Source: Sclerurus mexicanus
Taxonomy: Eukaryota; Chordata; Aves; Passeriformes; Furnariidae
Assembly (NCBI GenBank): GCA_013396755.1
Contig: VWZF01002969.1
Span: forward strand, 124,001-188,000
Direction of reading: 5' to 3'
DNA length: 64,000 bases
Numbering within the stretch: position 1 is the stretch's first letter; each line of letters opens with the position of its first letter. The position numbers and the translations under genes are program-made. Positions 1 to 15,100 of this stretch are shown here, piece after piece. Under the pieces are notes generated by a model. That model saw only the letters and a list, made by a program, of their open reading frames with translations, was not told where the DNA came from and ran no database searches.

Positions 1-68
1 ACAGTATGTAACTTGAGATTCAAAACAGGTACAATAATAATATCACATTACATTAAATAAATACTAAC

Positions 69-190
69 CATCCAAAAGTTTGCCATGGTAAACAGCCATT
101 CCAGCCACACGACCTATAAACTTGAAATAAGAGAGATGATCTTCATTGCAAAGCCCAGAGTTTGGATTGATCTGCAGAGTATAGTTATCT
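69..190 (-). CDS. NEDD4: NEDD4 exon: HECT N-lobe (DNYTLQINPNSG)
   Basis: This 122-nt exon completes a split Thr codon and reads DNYTLQINP through FIGRVAGMAVYHGKLLDG, a HECT N-lobe stretch that is nearly invariant in the NEDD4 family. The acceptor is CCCTTCAG and the donor is G|GTTAGT. It is the last exon in the window. The remaining HECT exons (E2-binding region, C-lobe and catalytic Cys) are to the left of position 1. Confidence 0.95.
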
Positions 191-3100
191 CTGAAGGGGA
201 GGGAGGGAACAGGGAAGAGAAAGAAAAACAAAATGTTGTACTATTGGAACAATCTCACATTTGAAGATCTGAAAGACATCACTGGTTAAATCAGTTATTG
301 CTTTTCATTATGCTAATATTTAACAGTACTCAATAGAAGACTATTAGCATATCAGAAGCAACCACCACATAAATTAGAGACATACCGAAGAGAAGGGATT
401 AACTGCTATTAATTTTAAAGTTGCCACAATAACATGCTCTGCATGATTTGTTAGGTGCTGCCTCCTCTGTTAAGCAGGAAACGGATGCAAGCACATCCTT
501 GTCCATGCAAGGATCACGTGGCTGATGTTGGACTGCTGTAAAAAAACAGGAACTGTCTCCACATTATTCTTCTATCAAGCAACAAGGTGCAGATCACTGC
601 ATCTATTAACAACTAAACCCTCTTGTACAGCTGCAGGAGGGAGAAAGAGGCAGTAATTGCCTTTTTAAAGAAAATACAAGAAATACAATTGATCTGCTTT
701 CCCTAGGGAAGTCTTCATGTCTTCCAGACCTGTATTACTTACGTAGCTGAGTATTCGAACAATCCATAGTAAGGATTAAACATTTCTTTAGAGAGAAGGA
801 AGAACCATTCCCTGGCCACTCCTCCATAGTCTAAACCTTTTTCACCATCAAATTCAATCCAAAGTCTTGCTTTAAGGAAATCTGCTCTCTTTACAGCTAT
901 AATTCTTCTGTAAGAATCTTCAAGGATTGTTGTGCGATGAATTTTCATTTCAAATCTATTTGGAATATCACTCTAAAAAAACAAAGAGAATATGAAAACA
1001 TAGACTAATAGAACAAAACCCAGCATCTTAGAGCTTTGCAGAGTATGCAAATTCTGTAAAAAGGTAAAGAAAGGCCCAGGAATGTTTTTCTTGAACAACT
1101 TGGAAACATAAGACAATATGATTGAGAAGAGGCTCTGTTTACCTACAATTCAACTAGCAAGGAGAGTCTCAGAGACTAAGTTCTATTTCATACTACGAAA
1201 ATACAGTTAAAGTAAGTTCTTACCAGTAACAGCATATGGGCAGTTGTTCTGCATGCAGCAAGGCATGGATTTGGACACTGAACATTCCCCATATTGCAAA
1301 CTTCATTAAAAAAGGCTCGCCGTTCATACATAAAATTATTCGGAACCATTTTACCGGACTTATTTCACCTTCCAGTTCAATATCCTAACTATAAGGCTAG
1401 TGTCCCATTCTCTTGTATAAGACAAAATCTATGGTTGTATTTAGTCCTTAAATTACCATGATTCTATTGAGTGGCTCAGCTGTGTATCATTTCTCAGATC
1501 AGCATAATGACATTTGAATGAATGCCAAGTTTGACTAGGAACACAAAAATGAGGTGCATATGTAATTGTGTGCAACTTCCATGTCATCTCAAAATGCACA
1601 GGCAGACTTGGTAGGTAAAAGGTGGATCTAAACACAAAGGCTTTTATGGTATATATAAAATATCTCCCAAGGATACAAAATTTGATTGCACTTGTGCAGA
1701 GACTCATTGTTATGTGGCTGCCCAGATGCTATTTACAGTCTTTTATGTTACGTGTTATAAATATACCTGGCACTGCCACTTCAAACTACAATTTGCCAAT
1801 GAGATCTGTAAACTTCAGATTTTAAGGCTGTAACAAGTTATTGCAGTCATCTAGCCTGATCAAGATGACAGTACAGACTTCTACATGGAAAATCTAAAAT
1901 CTATTCTGACAACTTCCATTTCCACATTATGATTTTCAAAAACTACTATACACCTGATCAGCGATTTCCAAACTTTTATGTTCACAACTTTTTAACCTTT
2001 TGGAATTTCTACCTTTTCAATTAGATTGCTTGCAGTCTCCTCACTACCTAAAGTCACAAACCCTGCTATTAGAGTAAATGCTAACTTGTTACCAAGTTGC
2101 TGCTTCACAAACCTAACCTTTCTTTTGTTTAGGGGCATAAGTTTCTTAACCTTGTGCCACACTCCTACTGATTACTTACCTGTTTCTTCAATTTCTTTCT
2201 GAAGAACTCATACTTCCGCTTATAGTCCCTGGAGTAAGGCACGGCCTTTGGGGGGAAAGAAAACAGAAGAAAAAAAAAAGGAAAAAGAAAAAAGTTTGAG
2301 GTACTCTAACAATTAACGTAATATAAACGAGTCTGCTTGTGAAACACAGACAACGCATTTACGTTCTGAGATAACAGGAATATGTTTTACTGAGTGGCAA
2401 GGGAGACTTTTAGTTTATAAACATCTGGAATAAAAAGCACTTCTGTGTTCAGATCAGTTCCATAGGATTTATCCTGTGGTTTAGAGGGAGCTGATGTAAC
2501 AGAGACCCCTGACTGGCCCAGATCAAAGTGACCCAAATGCCTTTGGTGACGTACAGAAGGCATAGTCTTTCCCCGCTGCATCATGAGAGACCTGGCTACA
2601 AACACCTCTATTTTCCATGGGCAGAGAAGGCTGTTTACATACGTGGGCTATTAATAAACACAGATATCAGCTGAACACTAAAACCCATCTATAATTATAA
2701 TGTGTACCAGCTTTGCAATTAGTCCTGGTGATTTTGCACTTCAGATTAAGTAACAAGGCTAGATAATTATTTTTCAGTTGGAAACTAATTTCATTCAAGA
2801 GAATTTTTTTCCCCTTTTTTTCCTCAAGTTTACTTCTTGAATTAAACTAGTGTGGGTAAAAAAACATGTAATTTTTTTCACCCACTTTAAATGCCTCCCC
2901 CCCAGTCTATAAGGAAACTTTCTTACTACCATGGAATTGCTTTTCTTTCTGGCATTTAAAGACCATTTCCACTAAAGGCTTTCTAAACAGTCTTAGAAAA
3001 AAAAAAAGCTTTGTTCAAAGACCCTGGAAGTTTCACGTTCTAGACCAACTAACTGATAAATGACAAGAGTTTGGATTCTATTAACAGTATTCTTGAAAAA

Positions 3101-6100
3101 TATGAAAATCTCCGTAAGGAATTCTTACTGGTCCAGTTATAGCCACATTCTGCAGTCGAGGATCCTCCCATTGTGTTCTCTTTGTATCTGCAAGACATTT
3201 CTTAATTAGTTCCATTAATTTAGATAACGTTCAGGAATAAAATTATAAGTGGGGGAGAATACTACATTGTACATACTGTGGTTTATGAAGAATATTCTTC
3301 CATCTGTGTGAGTTCTCTCTTCCCACCCTGGCTGCAAGAAGGAAACACTTCTATTATAAATTTCTGATCATACAGTTTGCACAGAACTCAATATGATCTG
3401 CAGTTGTGGGCATTCCCCCCCTCTCCATCTACTGGGATTCAAAATAGAGTATTTTTTGTAGGAAGAAAGCAGGCAACATTTTCTCATGTACAAATGTCAA
3501 TAGTGCTAATTTAAAGTTGAATTGTTTCATCTGCAAAACAAGTTACAAAATGGTTTACTTACTGGTAATGGGCCCAAGTCTACTGGATCTAGGGAAGCCT
3601 TTCTCCTCGGATGAGCAGAAATTTTCAGTCTTGGATCTTCCTTTGAAAAGAAAACAAGCAGCATGTTAGCATCCTTTTGCTGGTTTTGTTCTGCTTTTAC
3701 TTTTTTCCTCTTTATTAATGATTGTGTAAAGAATATGCCTGATACCAACTAGGTAATTGCTGCACATTCTGCAGCCAGAGGAATCCTTGGGGATTCTCAG
3801 TACTCCAGGAATTTACAATCATCTAGTGACCTCTCACTTTATTTTATTTACATATATGTCAACGAAACTCTCTCATTCAACTAATTTTTTGTGTAATTGA
3901 GTCAAATTACTCTTTCCACACGGTTTCTGGCACGTCTTATGTTTTTTGGGTTCAGTGGAGGTTTTTTGTTCACTTGGTTGGTGGGGGGTTTTGAGGGGAG
4001 GTAGGGTGAAGGTGGTTGTATTAAATAAGTTCTTTCCATAAACCTGGAAAAAAGAATACCTATTTTGAATCCATTTAATGCATTTTTCTCTTTCCCTTTC
4101 ACCTGACAGTAATACTGACCTACTCCTGAAATGCTTAAGTCTATCTAAAAGCACTGCCAAGTGGTGTGCAGTGCCACTCTGTGGAACTGGAGCTGTACAG
4201 CTCCCTCACCCACACTGTAGCTGCACCTGGCCTGCTTTCCTAAGTATCCACATTGTTCCCTGCGATAAACCCAAGGTAATGGATTTCCTGCTGAAGATGA
4301 GTTTACAAAATTGACTCCTGTTAACAGCACATATAAGTTATCTCAGTTTGACAATGTCATTTAGGAGGTACTTTACATCTGCCAAACAGATTCCTATTTT
4401 CCTCTTTCCAAGCTGAACTTTCAAGTGCCAATACAGTTAGTAAATGAAAATCTTCTACTCATTATATGTATTTTAAATTAGTTAGCATTTTTATTACGTA
4501 CGCCCCTTAACAGATACAGCTATCTTGGCACTAAAGATATATACAGAAGCTTGCTGAAAGCAGCGAAGTTTTGATGCAAGAGAAACTAGAACTTCAGTCC
4601 ATGAGAGCCGTTGTCCCTTACCCATGTTGTAGTTTTGGTATTGTGGTCAATAAAGAATGGTCTCCCATTGGGTGCGTGTCGGACTTCCCAGCCTTTAGGG
4701 AGAAATCCTTGCTCCATTTCAGGCTGCTGCTGAGAAGACTGTTGTGATGAGTCACTTGATGTTGCTTGTGGCTGCCTTCCTACAGAAATACTCTGTGCAG
4801 CTGACACCTGACTTGTTTCTGTAGCAATCTATGGTAAATGACCAAAAAAAAAGAATCAAATCAAAGTCGTGTAAAGCAATATATTTTTTCTATCAACCTG
4901 TATTTTTGACTCCTGGAATCAGCTTCATAAAGCAGGTGCCAGAGAGTATTTGTTTAGTCTACTATCAACAACATTGATTAAACATCACTGCTCCTGCTAT
5001 CAAGGTGAAAAGAAGCCTTTCAGCCTTTTCAGTCAGCTCTCACTCCAGAAGGCTTCCTTGGTACACCCCTAGTACACTGATCTGCCACAAATGTCACTGT
5101 TCCCAACTCTCCTCGCAGTCTCTCAGATATTTGATGTACCACTTGACTAGTTTATGCCGTTCATATGTTCTATTTCAAAGAGACCTCTCAACTTTGCTTC
5201 TATTAGGCAAGCCGTTTAAAAGGTTAAAGGAATAAAAACATCAATAAGTTAGATGACAGACAGTACCTGCACAACTGGCTTTATCCAGGTAGTGGTTCTA
5301 GAATTGTGATCTATATAATATGACCTTCCTTTGTCATCTTGTCGTTCTTCCCAGCCTGGGGGTAATCCAGATGAAGTAGGCAGTAACTAAATATTAGTAA
5401 TAACAGATGAAAAACAATTAAAAAAACTATGAAACTCTGTCAAATTAAAACAACAAAACTATAATATATATAAGAAAGTTCATGACTTTTACAAACCAGA
5501 TAAAATAGATAAGAAGTATTTAAGTCCTTACTGAATAGTACAAAGTAACAATTTTTTTTTATTTCTGTTTAGTTAAAATTCAAGCTCCTCATGTAAATAA
5601 TTCATTTATGCCTGGTTTAGGCATGGCTGATCCAGCCTAGTACTTCTGGCTAGGAGCTCATAGGTTGCAGTGTCACCATGAAAATGTAATGTGGTACAGA
5701 TTTTAATTAAAAGTAAACCATTACAAGGCAAGCAATTTGAAAAACAAAACTTGTATTTCATGAGAAGACTGCTTTCTTCTGCAGACTCTATCCATGCATC
5801 GAGCTAATGCTAAACAAGGCTGGAACATGAAAGCTTTAACTGCACTAGACTCATAATTGCCATTTTGTCAGGACAGCTGCTGAATGTGAAAGGCCAAATC
5901 TCAATTGAAATGTCAACACATAACACCCCTAAAAGCCCGTGTTTTTTGGAAGATGACGTACCACTGGATGTGCAGGCTGCTCCTCAAGTCTGTATGCTTG
6001 CAGACTACCTCTTCTGCTGGAATGGTTCTTGAAGGAGTGAAGAGGAATGACATATGAGCTGTTATTGCAGCTTTAAGGATGGCAGCAAACAGTCAGCAGT

Positions 6101-9100
6101 GGTTATCACACATCAAACTCTCACAGTTTTCATCTTGAACGAAGTGTTGCATTTGTTTTGAAACACTGATTTAATATAATATTTTTGAAATGCCTGTTTT
6201 AACACTGCTAGAAACACTAAGTTCACAGTGTCTATTGTAATCTTAAAGCAGAATAATAGAGGCTTGTGAAAGTTCAAAAAACTGTAGCAACAGATGTTTT
6301 GGCATGTAAAACCTTGGAGTTAATTACAACTAGTTCCATTACAGTTGAATTTACAGAGTAGAACTTACTGTGTTATCTTGTCAGTAGAGTAAAGCCTGTG
6401 ATACATCACAACTAACACAACTTCCCAGAGAGTAGATGAAGTGAATGATGACAAGATGTGAGTCCAAGACAGCCAATTTGAGAAGAGTAATTCAATCCCT
6501 TGACTTTCCACAAGCATACACCTTTCTGCCTAGAGTCATATTTAGACCTCATTTGCTACAATTAAGCAAATGTATTTCACCTTGCTCCAGAGAATTTCCC
6601 TGATGATTTAAAGGATTTTTCCCTCTCTACATACCCTTTTAGGATACTTCAAAGAAAAAAATCACATTTAAGTTTTTAAAATTTCTTTTAGTGGGCAATG
6701 AAGGTGAAGGGAGGCAAGACTGTCATTCTGGCTGACTCTGGCAAATAATTTGAACATCATCAGCCTCTGTCTTTGCTCAGGCCACCCAAGCAAGCTGAAA
6801 TAACAGTTTTCCTGATACTCACTGGATGCTGAATAGCAGAGATCACCTAAAGTCTTGTTACTCTCACTGGGCTATTTCTAGTAACACTAGTGATGTGTTT
6901 GTACAAACTTAGATGGACATTGTCAATTCCAAATTTACACTTGGAATGACATTCTTAACATCACAAAAGGTAACGATTATTTCAATACCCAGGTCTAATA
7001 GACTAGATGGTCTGGGTCACCTCTACAGGCTTTCCTCAATGGACAGTGGATTTCTCACATCACATATCAGGTTACAAGGCTGTTTGGGGAGCTCAGGTTT
7101 CACAGGACAGCTGACCTTATTTCATTGCTTGCTCCTACCAAAAAGACAAGTTTCACCCCTGGCTATGTACTCCTGCTGCTTTCCTTTGCCACGGTAGCAT
7201 TTGTCAGACAACCCAGCACGCTGTTTCAGCTTGCTACAACTAGAAAAAAACAGAGCTGGGGAAAAGAGGGAATAGTTTTCTGCTGGGCTAGCAAGCTGGG
7301 CAGACTCACCCAGAGGTCAGCTGAGCTCCACAACTGGCACAAGGGCTGTGGAACTGTATGAGCAAGCTCCCTTTCCCACTGCTGTGGAATCAGCAGGTTT
7401 GTTCAGCCCAATCATAAAACCTTATCCCAGTATTCACAGTGAAAAATGGTCTATCTTAAGACTTGTAGTGGGAAAAGTAACCCACATAGCACCAATCTTT
7501 TCAAAATAAGCTGTCAGGATACAGACAGCTTTCTTCATCCATAGTTTTCAGCAGCACTATGACACTAGACTAAGAGGCAGCTTTATAGGCTGAAAAATAG
7601 TTCACACAAGCCTGTTTTATCCTCAGGCAGAAAATCATATAAGCAAAGTAGCGAAGAATAAAATGTTTGTTTAGATGGGTCTCTGTAGTAAAAAAAACCC
7701 TATTCTTAAAATCCCTGCATTCGAGATAAAATTTAAAAATTGCCAAATGAAGTATTTATGGATCTAATTCTACCAGTGTGCAAAATATTATAGATATTTC
7801 TACACTAGAACAACAAGAAAAATAATTTACAGTGTAGGCTGCTGACTGGCCAGTAGCTGAACTTCCAGAGGTAGTAAGTCTGTTACTCAATTCTTCTGCA
7901 AGATGAGTCTGTATATCACAATTACTCTGCGAGAGAGGTATTTGAAGGTTCTGGCTGCTATACATTGTTGCCTCGTCTTCAGTTATAATTTCCCAGCTCT
8001 TCAAACAAAATAAAGAAAAAACATAGTTCCAAGTTACAGTTAGTTATGACAAACTTTTTGAGCAGACTAGATTAAAAAGGCGCTTGCATTTCAGCAACAC
8101 TCAGGGATTTGTTTGTTACCTCGGGGGAATCCCTGCTGTCCACATTTTCTGTCTCCTCTGAGATCTGCCGCCGGTGAGTGAACACGTGCTGGGCCTCCAG
8201 CTGCACATTGCCAATGTCTGCCACTGCCACGCTGTCCCTGGGGGGTGGGAGGGCACAGCTCAATCCACAGCAGCACTATTTTATCTGTCAACAGCAAGCG
8301 AGGCTAACGGCAAAGACATACACCATAGTCCTGCTGGCAGAACTAAAATGAACAGCCTGCGCTATAAAACTTCATGTAAACTGTTTAAATTAACAAGCAT
8401 TTGTGTCAATGGGAAGTGTAAGTTAAACTAAGGAACCAGGTAGCATTCCAGGGGGAAAAAAAAATACCAGAGAAAAACAAGAGAAATAATTAAATGAAGT
8501 CCCTGACAGGAAGGAAGAACCAGGTTTAAAACTGAAAAACCGTATCTTTTTCATTACTATAGTTATTATCTTCTTAATTGCAACCAGTTTCTATTTGAAT
8601 ACATATTTCCAGAGCAAAGGAAGTGCACAGTGCAGTTAAAATGACCATTGCACATGAGCTTGAAAGCTAAGCTAGGCAAAGCTCTCTGCTAATTCTCCTT
8701 GCTTTCAGTGCAACTAGAGTGAACAAGACTTGAATTTTCAGGCTGAAAGACATACTGAGCAGTTGGTCTCTTCCACTGTGTTCTTCTGAATTCATGATTG
8801 ACATAGTAGGTCCTGCCGAGGATGTCTTGCCTTTCTTCCCAGCCAGAAGGCAGGGGAGGAGATTCCTGCTGCTGCTGCTGTGGCTGGCTGGCAGCATCTG
8901 GTTGGTCCAACATAATCCACCCAGGCTAAGAGATAGAACACAACTATTTTTAATATTACCACAACTGCAAAAAGGGCCTCAATTTATTAAGCCACTCCCT
9001 CCCTTTTAAGCTGTAGTTCCATTACATCTTAAGCCAGTAAGTTTGGCTTTGTGTGTTCATTTCTCAGGGCAAATTATGCACGCAGAAATCTCATTTTTAA

Positions 9101-12100
9101 CTCAAGTTCCTTAAACATATTAGTATCAGAAGTCGTTTATTCCGGGAAAATAATCAGCATTCGTAGAATACATTAAAAAAGTAAACAAATGTAATTTCCT
9201 ACATATGCTGCCAAGGTACTAGGCAGATGAGCATCCCCTTTTGTAATGAAGTTTAATTACAGCAAAGGTGATAATGCTGAATAGAATGAAGTGTTTAAAA
9301 GAAATCCATTAATCTACATTGGATATGCTTACAAAAGATTACACATATAAAGCAGTTAAGATCAAAATATCCCTATAAATTGGAAAGAGTTGAAATTCTA
9401 AAACCAGAAAGATGTTGTGTCTGTCTGGGGTCAAATAACATTAAACCTACAACAGAAACTCAGACTCGCAATTTTATGTAAGATATAAGCAATTGCTTTT
9501 AAGTGGTTTGTTTCTGAAACTTTATAGCTTAGTAATTACTAACATTTGGTTTTCAGCAATAAACACATTTTTCCCACCTCTAATTCTTCAGCCTGTTCTG
9601 TGGTTTCTTCTTCAGACCCATTGTTTTTAGGTAAGTAAGTCATTTTTAATCGAAGGTGGCCTTTAACTCTTGATTTATGGCTGCAGAAGAGAAAACAAAA
9701 TGATCTTACTGTCCACTCGTAAAATTGTTCCCTGGAAATAAAATACCTGAAAATGCACAACTAGAGGACTCTTCTTAAGTTTCTCAACACAAACTTCCTA
9801 TTTTATAATTAATTAATGAATTGAGTTCTATAATGGTATTGAGTTTTTACATTTCTGATATTATGTACCATAACTGGAAAACTTGCTTTCCAACTCATTC
9901 TTCTGAAAACTTCCCTAGTATCCAAGGCATAACAACGAAGAACATAAAGACACCTTAATTCATATATTTAGAAGAATTCAACTGTGTGCAGGAATCTATC
10001 AAGCATTATATCAACCTGCAGGACTACTCTTCCTAACACTTCAGGTTACAGCAAGCTCACACACTTCAGCACCTGTCTCTCTGTATTTAGCATAATGCAA
10101 CATTCAAAGCCTGGAAAAAGGATTTCCCCATGTTGATTTTATTTAGTATTTTCAATTGGTAAAGAAATCTGCCGCATTTTCTCATCTGTCTGACTGATGT
10201 GTAAAACAATAAAGAAAAATGAGTCCTGAAAATATCACTAGTGAGCCAGCTGGATACCTGCTCACCATCTTATTAAAATGGGGGAGAAAAACCCTAAAAC
10301 CAGATCACAAAGGTCTAATGTTTATTTAGGTCTCAGAAAAGCTCACATGCCTTCGAAAGAAGAAGTCACCAACTTTCTTACTTTCCAATGCAAACACTGG
10401 AAGTCTTGTCTTTGAGGTATTGGGAAGGCAGTAACCTTATTTTTAGTATTTCTGTCTAAGGAAGTGCAGATACGAGCAGAATTGAAGAACATGCATTACC
10501 AATACCAAAGCACCCAGAAGTTACCATAAGGTTGCACGGCAGAAGAGCACCTGAACCTGTGGCAGTATCTCTAACTACACACTGCCAAATTCATGGGGGA
10601 GCCACTACAGGGAGAGGTCAGGTCCTTGACTGAAAAACAACAGTTGAAGTTCATTCATAGAAATATTGTTCGTTCATTTGCAGGATAGGAAATGTTAAAT
10701 TCAGAAAAATAGGAGATCAAATTAAGCTTGACATTCGCTACCTCTACTAAAATTCAAGAAGTGTAAAATACTTCAAAAATACTTTTGCTACCAATATGGC
10801 TGAGGAAGATCTATAGATCTGACATGCTCTGATGTTATTTCTAAATTGGAACCAGTATCTGAAAAACATCGACACGCATTTCATGTATTTTATTTCTGAA
10901 TGCTAATTTATTGCTATAAATTGCTCAGATTTAGGTTAAGCTGCATTTTTAAAACAAATATGAAATGCCTAACACTAACGCCCGTGTCCAAATGTTACCT
11001 ATAATCCAAAAATTCCTTGTCTTTTTTAACATAGGCCTTTTCAAATGTTTAGCAGCTTTTCAGTTTAATTTTTGATACGTTTCTAATAAAGGTCACGTGA
11101 AATGGTTCACATGAATCAGGCAAACAAAAGAGACAGGAAGGCAGGAAACAATTTTAAGTTGAAAAGGGATAAATGAGTTAATGCATAATACTGGTCTCAG
11201 TTTTCACTGTTCACCCAAACAGTAAATTGGTCAAATGAAATTACAATGCAAATTATATCATAGCCTGAAGAAAAATGATTTATTCTTACCAAATAATCGG
11301 TAAGTATTCAAGCAAATTCTGACTTTTTAGTAGAACCACAATATCCTACAAATGGATGCTCAAATTTCTTTAATGAAAACAGAAAAGTTTAGACAAGGTC
11401 TACGTATTCACAACTAATCACACAACAGCATTGTTTAGATATGAAAGTTAGAATTTCCATGTGGTATTTACTAACCTTCTTGGATGAAGAACAAAATCCT
11501 TAAATGTATATGGTCTCTCCATACTTGGATTTTCTGTCTGGAATAAGACAAGATTTTTCAAGACAAATCTTTATCAAGCACTTGAAGCTAAAGAAAACTA
11601 TCAGAAAGTTACAATTCATTTCTTTCAAGGCCTTATAAAATTCTAAAATTTAAATTACAGGCTCAGGTACAGTAAAAGCAATACCAGCTTTCATCTTAGT
11701 AATAAGATTAATGCTCTGCTTCAAGAAAAATAAATTACATTTCAGTGTCTATATACACTACAGAACAAAACAACAACTGCTCTTGGACAGGTTTTGCCAT
11801 GATTACTCTCCTGCCTTTAAAACAGTTCCTGATAAACCTGTTAGTGTCTGCTAATCTTTTGAGACCTCAGAAGAAAATGAAAAAAGGTTTTCTGTTTCAA
11901 TGGTCTTGGTGATATTTCTTTAAAACTAATCACATGCTTTGCAAAAGGAATATACAAAAGACTGAAAAAAAAAACATGTCCAAAGCAACACTAGCTCTGT
12001 TTGCGACTTACCCTCTCTTGTATTTGGTTATGTGAAGAAGGGATACTAAAAGTCAATTTACAGACTTCAAGGAAAATATTTTAAGAAATTACAATAATTA

Positions 12101-15100
12101 CAATCTCTTCTTATCTTTAAGACTCCTCACTCTTGTAGCAGGAGAAACCAATATCTAAACATTTTTTTATAAATATCAGTACTGAAAAATCCCTAACAAC
12201 TCCACAGAATAAACCAAAGAACCCACAGAGCAGGAGAATTTAATCACTCATGAGTACAGTTAACTTCCTTAGATGACTAACACAGAGCACACCAAGTATT
12301 TTTTCCCTTTCACAGTCTTAAAACACAAGCAAACAAAAAATACAAACCGGTAACTGATAAAGAGGAATATCCACTTGTCCAAGGAAATCATCTCGAGTCT
12401 GTAGAAAACAAAAACAAACAGAAACCACAGAGAGTTGAAAACTGCGGTGTTTTAAAACCAAAGTTCCGATGCCCTGATAGTGCAGCAACGCTCTCTAAGA
12501 CCCTGAAGACACCCTGAAATTACAGGCAATAAAACCCGTTCTGTACAGAACAAGTTGGGACTGACCCAACACTCAGCGCCCTGGACAGTTCTGTCTTCCT
12601 CAAAACAAAGTTTGAGGGAGCTGAGGGTGGAGATTGAGACTGTTTAATAAATCAGACAGACTAATGCTAAAAAACCCAGGTGAGTTGTTCAGCACCTCTG
12701 GTACAAAGATCATCCCAAAGGACCCTCCACCTAAGAGCACCAGACAATGTCTGCAAGCCCGGGCAGCTGTTTAAAACAGGCATGTACAAACAATTTTTTC
12801 TTTTCCAAATAATAAAGCTACCGTCAAAAGTAACATGAGGCAAAAATAAGTTTAATCTGTGATAAGTGCTTTGGAAGTTCCAGCAATTCCAGCGCTCCCA
12901 AGTCTGGCAGCAGCAGCTTCAAGTTTGGCATCGAAATCTCATAACGATGGCAAATGACCTTTTGTGTACACACACTGCAGAGTTTAGTTTTAACAAGCCC
13001 TATCTGAAAGGTTCTGCCCTGGGCTGGATGTCTGGACTGTCTGACTATGACCAGACCGTGGATGCAGCAGCTTCACAGTTTGACTCCCTCCGGCCCCTGC
13101 TGCCGGCCCAGGGCAGGCTCCGGCAATATACGCTTGTCACTGCACAGTTTACTTGGGATCACTGATTTTTGCTTGCCAAAGAAATTAAAACTTTAGTAAC
13201 CTACATAGGTAATTTCAGTACTCATCAGCAATCACTGCCAACGAAGTACTGGACTTCTTGCAGGATTCCTGGAGCACGTGCTGAGTTGCTTCAAATTCAT
13301 GCGTGATTTGAAAACCTTCGCGAACCTCCACGAAAGCAGGAAAATGTATCCTATGGGTCATTTAACATGAAGGTATATCTCTGCCTGTGTGCTAAAATCA
13401 GGACAGCACAGAGTCTTCTGAAGGTCTGTATAAACCCACGGCACTCTAAAAAACCTCCACGGCAACAAGACTGCGCTTTTTTGCATGGACTGAGTAAGGA
13501 GCTGTGAAAGTCTTCAACAATGTGGCCTCTGCAGCCTCTGGAATTTTAGGATGATTTTTTCCAGCTAACAAAAGATTTGGTGCCTGTTCTTTCCTAAATC
13601 TGTTGGTGTATCACAAGCTTTTACTCAAACTCCTGACCCCAGGATTTGATGGTGTTCATCCGTAAAACTTTTCCACCACAAGGCTCTGCATCTTGCTCAC
13701 ATCTATTCCCTTCACCTCAGGGCAAAGCCATCTGTTTCACCTTTCTTCTAGCACAACTATATTTTAATTTTCAATGTCGGTGTTTTACAGTATTAAAATT
13801 CCAGTCAAATTCTATCCATTTTTTGGTTCCATTCTCCACTCAAACAGCTCTGATGTTAAAGGCTGTAGGTATTTCTGGAAGCAGTTCTTTCTCCCTTAAT
13901 AATTCTGGTACCTTTTTTCTTTAGGTAGGTTGCCCTAATTTTGTCCACTTCATCTTTAAATCACACATGTATATGGAGAATCAGTGCCTCATGTTTGCTT
14001 CCAATTTTTACATCTCCAAAAAGCACAACTAGACTGCAGGGCTTGTTGTATGTGACAACATGCCAGAAATTTAGAGATACATAACTTCAAATTCAATTTG
14101 CGGCGTGTGTGTCTTATGTTCAGATTTGACGGGGAGGAAAGTGAAAATAAATACAAAACACCCAACATTTTACTGCATAAGCTCCTTTGAGCTAGAAAGC
14201 TACAACGGGTTTTCATACCTGAAGACTCTGAGGCTTCCCTGCACCACTGAAGGGAAGTTTTCCGTACTTTTGCAGACCACAGATTTCTGGAAAAAAATAG
14301 CTATCATTTTTGCCTACGAGGTTCTTTTTAAAATGGCACAGCACATACCTTAGACATGTTAAAAGGCTTAGTTCTTGGCAATCCTCACGTGGAACATGCC
14401 TTCCAAATAAATTATTGGAATGTGAGACAAAAGTTTGCCCTATTTTCGAAAACCTCAGAACACGGTGTTTGTTACCAGCATAATTTGAGTATGGGTTTCT
14501 GTTATTCACTTTATTATTCTGCTGTCTTTCCTGCTATTTTTAGCAGAGCCAGCCTCAATAACCAACCTTTTAACAGTACTTTCTTCTCCAGCTAGACAGT
14601 AAAATCCTCCAGTGGAGATCTCTGTTGACCTCCAAACAAGTAACAGATCAATCAGACAACAGGACTGATCTCCAGCAACGTGCCCCACTGTGCCAAGCTG
14701 ACTAAGTGCCTTCAAAGAAGTGCCAAAGAAGCTCCAAAACATGAACAACTAAATGCCAACGGAGCTGACACTGTTTGGGTCTCTGTCTCATGAGAGACAG
14801 ACAAGTGGGTCAGTTGTTCTTGTCAACTTCCAATTTCTTCACAGCCAGAGAACTCAAACTTTTGCTTGCCAAACCATAAGTGTATAAACCTCAATTAATG
14901 ATACAGTCCACTAACAGAGAGGCCTTGTATTTTACTGATTCCCTGGTTTAGTCTATAGAAAGTTACTAAAAACATGTGAGGACAGACAGCTGCTGTACAC
15001 AATGCATTTAAAGAACTCTACTGCAATGCCAAAGCGAGCATTCAAAGAGAAGCACCAAAAGAGAATGACCCAGTCCAAAACTCATTTTCATCTCTTTTAT

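Larger units (their letters stand above)
3641..5961 (-). other. NEDD4: NEDD4 introns around WW3 and WW2
   Basis: This span covers the introns 3641-4621, 4829-5266 and 5387-5961, interrupted by the exons listed at 4622 and 5267. I see nothing beyond splice signals and AT-rich sequence. Confidence 0.8.
8238..12347 (-). other. NEDD4: NEDD4 introns around WW1 and C2 end
   Basis: This span covers the introns 8238-8755, 8926-9577, 9681-11475 and 11538-12347 between the listed exons. It is AT-rich, with no repeats or extra exons that I can name. Confidence 0.75.

Noticed and set aside
1235..1345. Open minus-strand segment ending at a GTAAGA donor in a NEDD4 intron
   Set aside because: Adding it would break the SDIPNRF junction (KKLKKQ to SDIPN), and no good acceptor precedes it.
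12866..13165. 99-codon plus-strand frame in a GC-richer patch
   Set aside because: Gln-rich start but no domain, no splice logic, antisense within an intron.
14782..14801. Hairpin with 8-bp stem and 4-base loop
   Set aside because: Too short for a microRNA precursor and expected by chance in 64 kb.
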